A stretch of DNA of 5,692 nt from Chloroflexota bacterium. GTDB lineage: Bacteria > Chloroflexota > Anaerolineae > Anaerolineales > UBA4823. Below the pieces are notes generated by a model. It did no database searches and was not told the DNA's origin. It saw only the letters and a list, made by a program, of their open reading frames with translations. How positions within the stretch are numbered: the stretch's first letter is position 1; every line of letters starts with the position of its first letter. A program made the translations under genes and the position numbers. The stretch is from the NCBI GenBank assembly GCA_017860725.1, contig JAGDMX010000372.1, positions 1 through 5,692 of the forward strand, in the 5' to 3' direction. Below, one piece after another: positions 1 to 5,692 of the stretch.

Positions 1-203
1 TGTTTGAAGTGGTGTCGGCTTATTCGACCACCGGGCTATCGTTGGGTATCACGACGGGATTGAACACATTCGGGCGTTTGGTCGTTATATTCACCATGTT
101 CGCCGGGCGCCTGGGGGCAATCACAATCATGATATCTCTGCTGGGGCGCGACAGGGGCAAGAAATTGATTGATTATCCGGAAGAATCTATCCTGATCGGC
201 TGA
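1..203 (+). CDS. Trk/KtrB-type potassium transporter membrane subunit, C-terminal end (partial)
   Basis: This is the final part of a K+ (or Na+-coupled K+) uptake pore protein of the TrkH/TrkG/KtrB superfamily, located in the cytoplasmic membrane. The gene enters from the left edge, with its first complete codon at base 3, and ends at TGA 201-203, leaving 66 residues. The visible part starts in the fourth pore loop (SAYSTTGLSLGIT, with the TTG filter-like segment). It continues into the last membrane helix (VVIFTMFAGRLGAITIMISL), whose MFxGRxG pattern is typical of the family, and ends in a short tail with YPEESILIG. A tail of the YPEE-x-I-x-IG kind resembles KtrB more than TrkH, from memory of the family. 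Such pores work with a cytoplasmic NAD/ATP-binding TrkA/KtrA partner, which would lie outside the window. The next gene follows after 16 bases, suggesting shared transcription. The family call is firm; the choice between KtrB and TrkH is tentative. Confidence 0.88.
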   Translation, partial: FEVVSAYSTTGLSLGITTGLNTFGRLVVIFTMFAGRLGAITIMISLLGRDRGKKLIDYPEESILIG

Positions 204-219
204 TACTGAACTAAAAACC

Positions 220-1902
220 ATGAACACAATAAAACCAGAGAAGAAACATCTGACTTCCGACTTGCTGGCGGGTCTCACTTTTGCCCTGGTGAATATCCCC
301 CAGGCGATGGCGCATGCTTTGCTGGCGGCAGTCAACCCGGTATTTGGCCTGTACACTCTGATGTTGGCGACACCAGTCGGAGCCCTGTTTACCGGCGCAA
401 CGTTCATGAACGTTTCGACCACCAGCGCTTTGGCGGTGGCTGCCGGTGATACCCTAATTTCCTACTCATCTAGCTCGCGTGAATCGGTCCTGGTAACCCT
501 GGTGCTCCTGATCGGTGTTTTCCAGGTTATTCTGGGCTTGTTACGTCTAGGCTGGCTAACCCGCTTTATCCCATTTTCAGTGATGACCGGCTTTATGACA
601 GGGGTGGCAGCGCTGATCATCATAGGCCAGCTCGGTGATTTTACCGGTTACTATAGTACTGCCTCGGGCAAAATACCCCAGTTAGCTGATCTGGTTTTGA
701 ACAGGGAATCGATCGAATGGGCAACGACTGCAATCGGATTGTTGACGATCCTACTGATCTTATGGCTGAGAAAAACACGCCTGAACAGGTTTTCACTGAT
801 CTTCGCACTCCTACTGGCTTCCGGGGTAGCTGTCGTAATGAACCAGGTAATCACAGCAAATATCAAGTTGGTGGGGGATGTCGCCGACGTACCGCGTGCG
901 CTTCCCAGCCTGGTATTACCTGATCCAGCGCTTATAACCCGTCTGATTATTCCGGCGATCACCATTGGAATCATCGGCCTGGTTCAGGGTGCTGGTGTCA
1001 GCCAAACCTTCCCGAATCCAGATGGGAAGTTTTCTGATGTCTCCCGCGATTTTCTCGGGCAGGGAGTCGCCAACCTGGCAGCCGGCTTCTTCCGCGGCAT
1101 CCCGGCCGGGGGATCCAGCTCGGGCACGGCGCTCATGGTCAGCGCAGGAGCCCGTTCTCGCTGGGCAAACATTTTTGGCGGAATCATTGTCGCCATCGTA
1201 GTTTTGCTGTTTGCCAATTTGATTGAGCTGGTTGCCATGCCGGCTCTGGCAGGGCTGGTGATTGTGGCTGGTATCCAGATGATCAACGTGAATGCCGTTC
1301 AAACGGTGTGGCAAACAAACAAAGTGGCGCGTGTCATTATGCTGATCACTTTTGGCTCTACACTGGTCCTGCCACTCCAATATGCCGTGTTGCTCGGAGT
1401 GGCACTCTCTCTGATGCTGGCTATTTTCCAGCAGTCGAATACCCTCCGGGTCATGGAATGGGTGCCCCAGGAGTACGGATGGCCGATTGAGCGACCAGCT
1501 CCTCGCCAGCTTGAATCCGGTAAAATAACGACGCTTTTTATCTATGGCAACCTTTTCTATGCCGCAGCCCCCGCATTCGAGAACAGCCTGCCCGCTGTCG
1601 AGGGTGCAAAACGTGCCGTCGTGATCTTGATCATGCGAGGCTACGAAGATATTGGCAGCACCGTTATCGCAGTCCTGCGTCGTTACACACAAGACTTGCA
1701 ATCCAATGATAGCAAATTGATCCTGGCTGGTGTTGCTCCTGCATTGTATGCTCAGCTTGAGCGTACGGGGATGCTCGCCCTAATCGGCGAGGAGAATATC
1801 TTCCCTGCTACAGAAGCGCTGGGTGAATCGGGCAATGCCGCTCTGCGTGCAGCAAAGGAATGGCTGGCGAAGTCTCCACTGCATGGCGAGAAGAGAGATT
1901 AA
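220..1902 (+). CDS. SulP-family inorganic anion permease with C-terminal STAS domain
   Basis: This is a 560-residue cytoplasmic-membrane transporter of the SulP/SLC26 family, which moves sulfate, bicarbonate or other anions; the substrate cannot be read from the sequence. The N-terminal region (about 11-50) contains the family's first-helix pattern, here VNIPQAMAHALLAAVNPVFG followed by LYT. Hydrophobic helices fill residues 15-405. The conserved region before the later helices appears as GGSSSGTALMVSAGARSR (298-314), where many relatives have S-R-S-A-V-N-x-Q-A-G-A-R. Residues 433-550 form a cytoplasmic STAS domain (GKITTLFIYGNLFYAAAP, then RGYEDIGSTVIAVLRRY). The usual D-x-S-G loop is altered, but the S-T pair (480-481) is kept. 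Length is normal for a bacterial SulP with STAS. ATG 220 is the first start after the upstream stop at 203 and gives the expected N-terminus, although no clear Shine-Dalgarno precedes it (AACTAAAAACC). It was probably co-transcribed with the potassium transporter gene. The family is confident, the function beyond anion transport is not. Confidence 0.92.
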   Translation: MNTIKPEKKHLTSDLLAGLTFALVNIPQAMAHALLAAVNPVFGLYTLMLATPVGALFTGATFMNVSTTSALAVAAGDTLISYSSSSRESVLVTLVLLIGVFQVILGLLRLGWLTRFIPFSVMTGFMTGVAALIIIGQLGDFTGYYSTASGKIPQLADLVLNRESIEWATTAIGLLTILLILWLRKTRLNRFSLIFALLLASGVAVVMNQVITANIKLVGDVADVPRALPSLVLPDPALITRLIIPAITIGIIGLVQGAGVSQTFPNPDGKFSDVSRDFLGQGVANLAAGFFRGIPAGGSSSGTALMVSAGARSRWANIFGGIIVAIVVLLFANLIELVAMPALAGLVIVAGIQMINVNAVQTVWQTNKVARVIMLITFGSTLVLPLQYAVLLGVALSLMLAIFQQSNTLRVMEWVPQEYGWPIERPAPRQLESGKITTLFIYGNLFYAAAPAFENSLPAVEGAKRAVVILIMRGYEDIGSTVIAVLRRYTQDLQSNDSKLILAGVAPALYAQLERTGMLALIGEENIFPATEALGESGNAALRAAKEWLAKSPLHGEKRD

Positions 1903-1923
1903 ATAAGGCAACGAAGTGGTTCG

Positions 1924-2052
1924 ATGGATAGAATGACTACGATTGCTGTCTTGATGATCACTATTTATTACTATGCACAAATATTCCTATTCGGCGCAAC
2001 TATTACCAGGGTTTATGCTCAAAGGTATGGCTCGATGCTTGAATCGCCTTAA
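1924..2052 (+). pseudogene. Remnant of a YihY/BrkB (UPF0761) family membrane protein, C-terminal fragment
   Basis: A 42-codon open frame (ATG 1924 to TAA 2050-2052) begins 21 bases after the SulP stop. Its core YYYAQIFLFGATITRVYAQR, followed by YGS, closely follows the last membrane helix and tail of the YihY/BrkB family. From memory, that family ends in a pattern like W-x-Y-Y-x-A-Q-I-x-x-F-G-A-x-x-T-x-V-Y-A-x-R-Y-G-S. Family members are normally close to 280-330 residues with about six helices. Only the last helix is present, and the space upstream is occupied by the intact SulP gene, so the rest has been lost by deletion. The frame is the same as that of SulP but separated from it by the SulP stop. 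No ribosome binding site is evident. It could be an expressed 42-residue peptide, but a decaying remnant fits better. The family resemblance is seen in the residues; the history is inferred. Confidence 0.6.
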
Positions 2053-2154
2053 TACCATTACCGTGAATTCGGGATAAAAGGATTTTGGGTGGGGGGTATC
2101 AATCCGATCCTGGCAAGACAACCAGCTTAACCCCGTATTGGTTTCATTACTTAT

Positions 2155-2200
2155 GGTCGGGAGCTTCGACAACCGCTCATCATACTGTGCGCCCCCGACC
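2155..2200. repeat. Perfect 7-base inverted repeat, possible operator or mRNA stem
   Basis: GGTCGGG (2155-2161) is mirrored by CCCGACC (2194-2200), separated by 32 bases. It lies immediately upstream of the TATAAT hexamer at 2211, where a regulator bound to it could act on the sensor kinase promoter. There is no T-run after the second arm, so it does not look like a terminator. A 7-base match at this spacing can arise by chance; the placement is the only reason to list it. Confidence 0.25.
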
Positions 2201-2210
2201 GGCGATGGAT

Positions 2211-2216
2211 TATAAT
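2211..2216 (+). promoter_or_regulatory. Candidate -10 element (TATAAT) for the sensor kinase gene
   Basis: A perfect TATAAT hexamer sits 64 bases before the ATG at 2281, in the only sizeable gap of the window, where a promoter for the kinase/regulator operon is expected. At the ideal 17-base spacing the -35 position (2188-2193) reads TGCGCC, which is poor. There is no extended TG-n motif either. The promoter would therefore need an activator or a non-standard sigma factor, or the hexamer is fortuitous. Confidence 0.35.
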
Positions 2217-2242
2217 CACATCCATTGTTTAATACGATGTCA

Positions 2243-2258
2243 CCGGTTGCCATACCGG
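2243..2258 (+). other. Small hairpin in the presumed leader of the sensor kinase mRNA
   Basis: CCGGT (2243-2247) and ACCGG (2254-2258) pair across the six-base loop TGCCAT, ending 22 bases before the ATG at 2281. The stem has only five pairs and is not followed by a T-run, so it is too weak for a terminator. It may mildly affect translation of a start that has no visible Shine-Dalgarno, or be incidental. Confidence 0.2.
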
Positions 2259-2280
2259 ATACGTTGTTGATCCCTTCTTT

Positions 2281-3648
2281 ATGAGACGTCTGGTTCTGTT
2301 TACCCTCACCTTGCTTGCCATCTTGATCCTGGTGGTCCCCGCGCGAGCTCAAAGCGAAGATCCGCCTCAGCCTGCACCACTCGTCCTCACCGGTGAGCAG
2401 GGAGAATACTCACTGGGTCGCCAGATGGATATCCTGGAAGACCCCAGCGGAGAGCTTACTATTAATGAAGTTACCTCCTCTGGAATCGCCTCTCTTTTTA
2501 TACCCAGCTCGGTGGATGTACCTAATTACGGCTACACTTCCTCGGTTTTCTGGCTCCGGCTACCTTTACGCAACGAAGCCAGTTTAACCAATCAATGGCT
2601 GCTGGAAGCAAATTTTCAAAACTTGAATTATGTGGATCTATACCTGCCATCCGAGGCGGGTGGCTATCTGGTGAAGGAAACCGGCGCTCTGCGGCCTTTC
2701 GACACACGCGACTTTCCTTATTATCACATTGTCTTTGAATTGCCACTGGCTTATCAAGCTGAACAAACGTTTTATATTCGCGTCGAGAGCGGCTCATCCA
2801 TGACGTTAGCCTTCACCCTCTGGTCGCCGGAAACATTTGCGGTGAATAAAATCTCCGATATGTTGGGGGTCGGTTTGTTCTACGGCGCCCTGTTGATTGC
2901 ATTAGGCTATCACCTGTTCCTGCTATTTTCATTGAGAGAAGCCAACTACTTTTACTTTGTTCTGTTCCTGGCCAGCTCAATTTTATTTTGGGCTACTTAT
3001 GAAGGGATTGCCGACCAGTTTCTCTGGCCCGGTTTTTCCGAACAGAAACTCCCCATACTAGTGATCACTATGTCGCTATTTTTTATGGCTTCCTTGAAGT
3101 TTAGTGATGTCTTTTTGGAGCAGAAGACCCGGTCACCGCGCCTCCACCAACTCTTCAACCTCGGTATCGGGCTGTGGGGTCTGATGATCGCCGTCGTGCC
3201 GTTCTTCAGCTTCGGCTTTATGGCAGAAATCACTTCGGTTTTAATTCTTGTGACACCTGTATTCGCGGCTCTTGCTGGAATTTACCATTGGAAACAGGGA
3301 TACCACCCGGCACAGTTTTATCTCATTTCCTGGCTCGGATATATCATAGGTTTGTTAACTGTAGAATTGGTGCGACTGGGCATCCTGCCGAGTACACCAC
3401 TTACCGAAAAGTTCTACCATCTTGGATTGATCTGGTTGGTTTTGATGTGGTCGTTGGCTCTTGCCAACCGCATCAACCAACTCAAAATAGAGACGGAAGA
3501 CGCCAACCGCAAACTGCTTAAAAGCGAGAACAAGTTGTCCCAGACTTTGGAGGGATTGCCCATCGGGGTGGTGGTTTACGGGACGGAGCGCCGACCAGGG
3601 GGATTCGGCCGGATGTCTCCGCCCGGCGTACTTTGGCCGAGGCGATGA
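2281..3648 (+). CDS. 7TMR-DISM sensor portion of a frameshifted histidine kinase
   Basis: This is the membrane sensor half of a histidine kinase. Residues 1-23 form a signal peptide (MRR, a hydrophobic stretch, then PARAQ). Residues 33-186 resemble the extracellular 7TMR-DISMED2 domain, a beta-rich ligand-binding fold often linked to carbohydrate sensing; the FWLRLPLRN strand (90-98) and the FYIRVESG strand (164-171) are typical. Seven membrane helices follow at about 192-216, 222-245, 256-277, 290-310, 313-335, 342-365 and 376-396, matching the 7TMR-DISM_7TM family. A short coiled coil (397-420) leads to the start of a PAS domain, LEGLPIGVVVYGTERRP (423-439). The last 16 residues (GGFGRMSPPGVLWPRR) are out of frame and unlike a PAS; the true sequence continues in another frame. 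ATG 2281 gives the full signal peptide and no other in-frame start lies between it and the stop at 2230, though no Shine-Dalgarno is visible (TTGATCCCTTCTTT). The ligand is unknown. Confidence 0.85.
   Translation: MRRLVLFTLTLLAILILVVPARAQSEDPPQPAPLVLTGEQGEYSLGRQMDILEDPSGELTINEVTSSGIASLFIPSSVDVPNYGYTSSVFWLRLPLRNEASLTNQWLLEANFQNLNYVDLYLPSEAGGYLVKETGALRPFDTRDFPYYHIVFELPLAYQAEQTFYIRVESGSSMTLAFTLWSPETFAVNKISDMLGVGLFYGALLIALGYHLFLLFSLREANYFYFVLFLASSILFWATYEGIADQFLWPGFSEQKLPILVITMSLFFMASLKFSDVFLEQKTRSPRLHQLFNLGIGLWGLMIAVVPFFSFGFMAEITSVLILVTPVFAALAGIYHWKQGYHPAQFYLISWLGYIIGLLTVELVRLGILPSTPLTEKFYHLGLIWLVLMWSLALANRINQLKIETEDANRKLLKSENKLSQTLEGLPIGVVVYGTERRPGGFGRMSPPGVLWPRR
3595..3602 (+). other. Frameshift point within the PAS domain of the sensor kinase
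   Basis: The PAS domain runs in frame 1 up to ...YGTERRP (codon CCA 3595-3597) and continues in frame 3 as GIRPDVSARRTLAEA from 3600 onward. The switch falls on the run GGGGG at 3598-3602. One additional G would give RRP-GGIRPD and join the two parts into a single reading frame. Related PAS domains, from memory, carry about 15 more residues between the YG-x-x-R-R-P strand and the R-G-I-R-P-D segment (a second strand of the Y-x-N-x-R-A kind), so a deletion of 3n+1 bases is also possible. The frame change is seen directly; whether it is a mutation or a sequencing or assembly error cannot be decided here. Confidence 0.8.
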
Positions 3649-5165
3649 AGTATTTCTCCTTCCGTGTTGCCGGCAGCGATCAAGATTACCCGGTTGAGCG
3701 CAATCCGATCTCAGAAGCTTTTGAAGGAAAAATTTCCTCGGTGGATGATGTTGAGGCCGATCTGATTGACCGGCGCGTCCCGCTGGAAATCTGGGCTAAC
3801 CCGGTGCGGGATGAGCAGGGCAACATTGAATCGGTTGTGGCTGCTTTTCAAGATATTACCCAACGCCGACAGACGCAAGCCGAACTGGAGGAACACCGAC
3901 GCCATCTCGAGCAACTGGTCGACCAGAGGACTGCGGAATTAAGTGCGACCAATGAGCTGCTACTTGCGGAGAATACAAGGCGTCAGCGCCTGGAAGACAT
4001 CCTTAACTTGCGCTTGGAGTGGCTGATCCTAGTCAATCAAGTCAACCAGCGCATAACAAGTACGCGCGACCTGCCGCAGGCGTATCAAAAACTCACCGAG
4101 ATGATAAAGAAAGTATTGAACCCAAACGATGCTTTCCTAGCTGAGCTCGACGACCAGGGCAAGGAACTTAAGCTGTTGTCCCATACCTGCCAGGATACTT
4201 CACATCCTGATTTAACGGGAACGATGATATCACTCCAATATCCCGGCCTCACCGACTGGCGTTTTGAGGGAGGAGAACCGTTCATATTTACTCGCAGTCA
4301 GCTCATGGATCGGAATGGACCGATCAGTGCGCATTATCAGCACACTCAAAGCCAGCATTTTATCATCGTACCGCAGCGGTTTGATGACGACATGATAGGG
4401 TTGCTGGGGTTGGAGTTCTTAGAACCAGGAAGGATGTTCTCCTCTGACGAGATTGCCATGGCCGAGAGAATCTGGTTCGATATTGCACAGGTGAGGGAGA
4501 AAGCCCGCATAGCCGAAAAAAGCGAGAACATGATTGTAGTCGAGGAGCGCAACCGCTTGGCGCGCGACCTGCACGACTCGGTGACACAAGTTTTATTCTC
4601 CGCCAGCCTGGTGGCCGAGGTACTGCCCAGAATCTGGCAACGCGATCCGGATAAGGCTCTGCGTAGCCTGGAGGAGTTGCGCCTGCTGACACGCGGCGCC
4701 TTGGCTGAAATGCGCACGATGCTGCTCGAGCTGCGACCCACAGCCGTGAGCAAGACCCAGCTAGAAGATCTCCTGGCTCAGCTAACCGAAGCCATCACCA
4801 GCCGCTCCAAATTGCCGTTTCAATTGTATATTGAACGCATCCCTACCCTGCCGCAAGAAGTACATACCAGTTTCTATCGCATCGCCCAGGAAAGCCTGAA
4901 CAATGTCGTTAAGCATGCCCAGGCAAGTCAAGTTTCCATCAGTCTGAGTGCTACCCCGTCAATACTGGATTCAAGCGAGGATTGGAAAGGGAAGGTAATC
5001 ATGACGATCCGCGATGATGGGCGCGGTTATTCCCTACAGAATGGTCAGACAGAACATCTGGGGTTGGAGATTATGCGCGAACGCGCTGCAATAATCGGGG
5101 CCTCATTATTGATAGACAGCCAGCCCGGTAAAGGGACTGAAGTCACCCTGGTCTGGCAAAATTGA
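3633..5165 (+). CDS. PAS-GAF histidine kinase portion (NarL-type HisKA_3/HATPase), continuation of the frameshifted sensor
   Basis: This is the cytoplasmic signalling half of the split kinase. In numbering from TTG 3633, residues 1-77 are the later part of a PAS domain ending in VVAAFQDITQRR, and 78-125 are a coiled-coil linker (HRRHLEQLVDQRTAEL). About 128-288 is a GAF-like domain. Residues 299-370 are HisKA_3 with the phosphoacceptor His314 in EERNRLARDLHDSVTQ. The ATPase follows: N box around 416-428 (RIAQESLNNVVKH), G1 DDGRGY (461-466), G2 HLGLEIMRERA (475-485) and GKGTEV (499-504). All catalytic motifs are intact, so the kinase core should work. The start is uncertain because this is really the rest of the upstream gene. 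If translated alone, ATG 3645 is a better start than TTG 3633, since it overlaps the upstream stop as ATGA (3645-3648) and could be coupled. The next gene begins 15 bases after the stop and is the obvious phosphotransfer partner. Confidence 0.88.
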   Translation: MAEAMKYFSFRVAGSDQDYPVERNPISEAFEGKISSVDDVEADLIDRRVPLEIWANPVRDEQGNIESVVAAFQDITQRRQTQAELEEHRRHLEQLVDQRTAELSATNELLLAENTRRQRLEDILNLRLEWLILVNQVNQRITSTRDLPQAYQKLTEMIKKVLNPNDAFLAELDDQGKELKLLSHTCQDTSHPDLTGTMISLQYPGLTDWRFEGGEPFIFTRSQLMDRNGPISAHYQHTQSQHFIIVPQRFDDDMIGLLGLEFLEPGRMFSSDEIAMAERIWFDIAQVREKARIAEKSENMIVVEERNRLARDLHDSVTQVLFSASLVAEVLPRIWQRDPDKALRSLEELRLLTRGALAEMRTMLLELRPTAVSKTQLEDLLAQLTEAITSRSKLPFQLYIERIPTLPQEVHTSFYRIAQESLNNVVKHAQASQVSISLSATPSILDSSEDWKGKVIMTIRDDGRGYSLQNGQTEHLGLEIMRERAAIIGASLLIDSQPGKGTEVTLVWQN

Positions 5166-5167
5166 TC

Positions 5168-5173
5168 AAAGGA
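5168..5173 (+). promoter_or_regulatory. Ribosome binding site of the response regulator
   Basis: AAAGGA lies 7 bases before the GTG at 5181, directly after the kinase stop at 5163-5165. It fixes the GTG as start of the response regulator: no ATG occurs in that frame before the conserved LLVDDH strand. It is the only strong Shine-Dalgarno in the window. Confidence 0.7.
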
Positions 5174-5180
5174 AATCTCA

Positions 5181-5692
5181 GTGGTAAACACACAACCGAT
5201 ACGAATATTGCTTGTTGATGACCACGCCTTGGTGCGCAGTGGGTTGAGAAATTTCATATACGGATACGAATGGATGGAACCGGTCGGCGAAGCCAGTAAC
5301 GGCGCAGAAGCCATTGAGTTCTGCATGCAGAATGAGGTGGACGTGGTGTTAATGGACATGATTATGCCGGTGATGGATGGAGTCCAGGCCACCCGGAGGA
5401 TTATGGAATTAAATAAATCCATCAACATCGTCATCTTGACCAGCTTCCACGAGCAGGACATGGTTGAACAAGCGTTGAAAGCCGGAGCAACCAGTTACAT
5501 GTTGAAGAATGTAACCGCGGCCGAGTTGGCTAAGACGATCCGGTCGGCCCACGAAGGGCACTCGACACTGGCACCAGAAGCCACGGAAGCCTTGATCCAT
5601 GCGACCCGGCATCAACAAGCCGTTGGAAAGGATCTGACCGATCGGGAGCGGGAGGTATTAGCCCTGCTTGCCAAAGGATTTTCCAATGCCGA
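5181..5692 (+). CDS. NarL/FixJ-family response regulator, partial at the right edge
   Basis: This is a DNA-binding response regulator expected to receive phosphate from the kinase encoded 15 bases upstream. The GTG start gives VVNTQPIRILLVDDHALVRS; 170 residues plus two bases are visible before the window ends, out of roughly 210-220 usual for the family. The receiver domain (about 7-122) is complete: acidic pair Asp13-Asp14, phosphoacceptor Asp59 in VLMDMIMPVMDG, Thr87 in VILTSF and Lys109 in YMLKN. A linker of about 30 residues follows. The LuxR-type helix-turn-helix domain begins at LTDREREVLALLAKGFSNA (152-170) and is cut before its recognition helix. The pairing with a HisKA_3 kinase is the standard arrangement for this family. 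Target genes cannot be inferred. Base use is like that of the neighbours, with no sign of transfer. Confidence 0.93.
   Translation, partial: MVNTQPIRILLVDDHALVRSGLRNFIYGYEWMEPVGEASNGAEAIEFCMQNEVDVVLMDMIMPVMDGVQATRRIMELNKSINIVILTSFHEQDMVEQALKAGATSYMLKNVTAAELAKTIRSAHEGHSTLAPEATEALIHATRHQQAVGKDLTDREREVLALLAKGFSNA

Larger units (their letters stand above)
2053..2280 (+). other. Intergenic region ahead of the sensor kinase gene
   Basis: These 228 bases separate the BrkB-like remnant from the sensor gene and hold no open frame that looks like a protein. The forward frames are short and unlike any family I recognise. The reverse frame that spans it is a shadow whose beginning is antisense to the sensor's signal peptide. 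It contains a 7-base inverted repeat, a TATAAT hexamer and a small hairpin, each listed separately. No hairpin followed by a run of T that would stop transcription from the SulP side was found, so read-through into the kinase gene cannot be excluded. Confidence 0.6.

Noticed and set aside
916..1701. Long reverse-strand open frame of 261 codons
   Set aside because: It lies wholly antisense to the well-supported SulP gene, is rich in His, Asp, Gln and Cys without any recognisable domain, and has no plausible start signals.
1903..1960. Terminator after the SulP gene
   Set aside because: No stable stem followed by a T-run was found.
2085..2270. Forward open frame of 61 codons in the gap
   Set aside because: It has no ribosome binding site, an odd composition and no recognisable motif, and it spans the candidate promoter.
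1987..2352. Reverse-strand open frame of 121 codons across the intergenic gap
   Set aside because: Its beginning is antisense to the signal peptide of the sensor gene and its end to the BrkB-like remnant; the protein is low in hydrophobic pattern and resembles no family.
3595..3605. Programmed -1 ribosomal frameshift to join the two kinase halves
   Set aside because: The codons CCA GGG GGA do not form a standard X-XXY-YYZ slippery heptamer, since the P-site GGG would have to re-pair with AGG. The PAS also seems to lack residues, which slippage would not explain.
4346..4753. Reverse-strand open frames opposite the kinase core
   Set aside because: The kinase motifs on the forward strand explain this region; the reverse products are Ser/Arg-rich shadows.

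Overview
The window looks like an ordinary chromosomal stretch of a mid-GC (about half G+C) bacterium. The closest fit is a member of the Chloroflexota (Anaerolineae-like). This rests on the style of the PAS/GAF/HisKA_3 sensor kinase and its LuxR-type partner, recalled from the family and not from any search, so the assignment is only moderate. All intact genes lie on the + strand.

Left part (1-1902): the last 66 codons of a Trk/KtrB-type potassium transporter subunit. After a 16-base gap comes a complete SulP-family anion permease of 560 residues with a C-terminal STAS domain. The two were probably co-transcribed as an ion-transport unit.

Middle (1903-2280): there is no full gene here. It begins with a 42-codon open frame (1924-2052) whose residues resemble the last membrane helix and tail of the YihY/BrkB (UPF0761) membrane-protein family, so it looks like the remnant of a lost gene. 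The rest holds a perfect 7-base inverted repeat, a TATAAT hexamer and a small hairpin ahead of the next gene. No convincing terminator was seen.

Right part (2281-5692): a two-component system. A signal peptide, an extracellular 7TMR-DISMED2-like domain, seven membrane helices and the start of a PAS domain are read in one frame (2281-3648). The rest of the PAS, a coiled-coil linker, a GAF-like domain, HisKA_3 and HATPase are read in another frame (ending at 5165). Together they make one histidine kinase gene broken by a frameshift near 3595-3602, probably with part of the PAS also missing. The first frame's stop codon overlaps an ATG of the second frame (ATGA), so coupled translation of two separate proteins is conceivable. 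Fifteen bases later, behind a good ribosome binding site and a GTG start, comes a NarL/FixJ-type response regulator. It is cut by the window edge at the start of its LuxR DNA-binding domain.

The two points most worth checking are the split of the sensor kinase and the BrkB-like remnant. I saw no mobile element, CRISPR array, tRNA, rRNA or clearly novel system.
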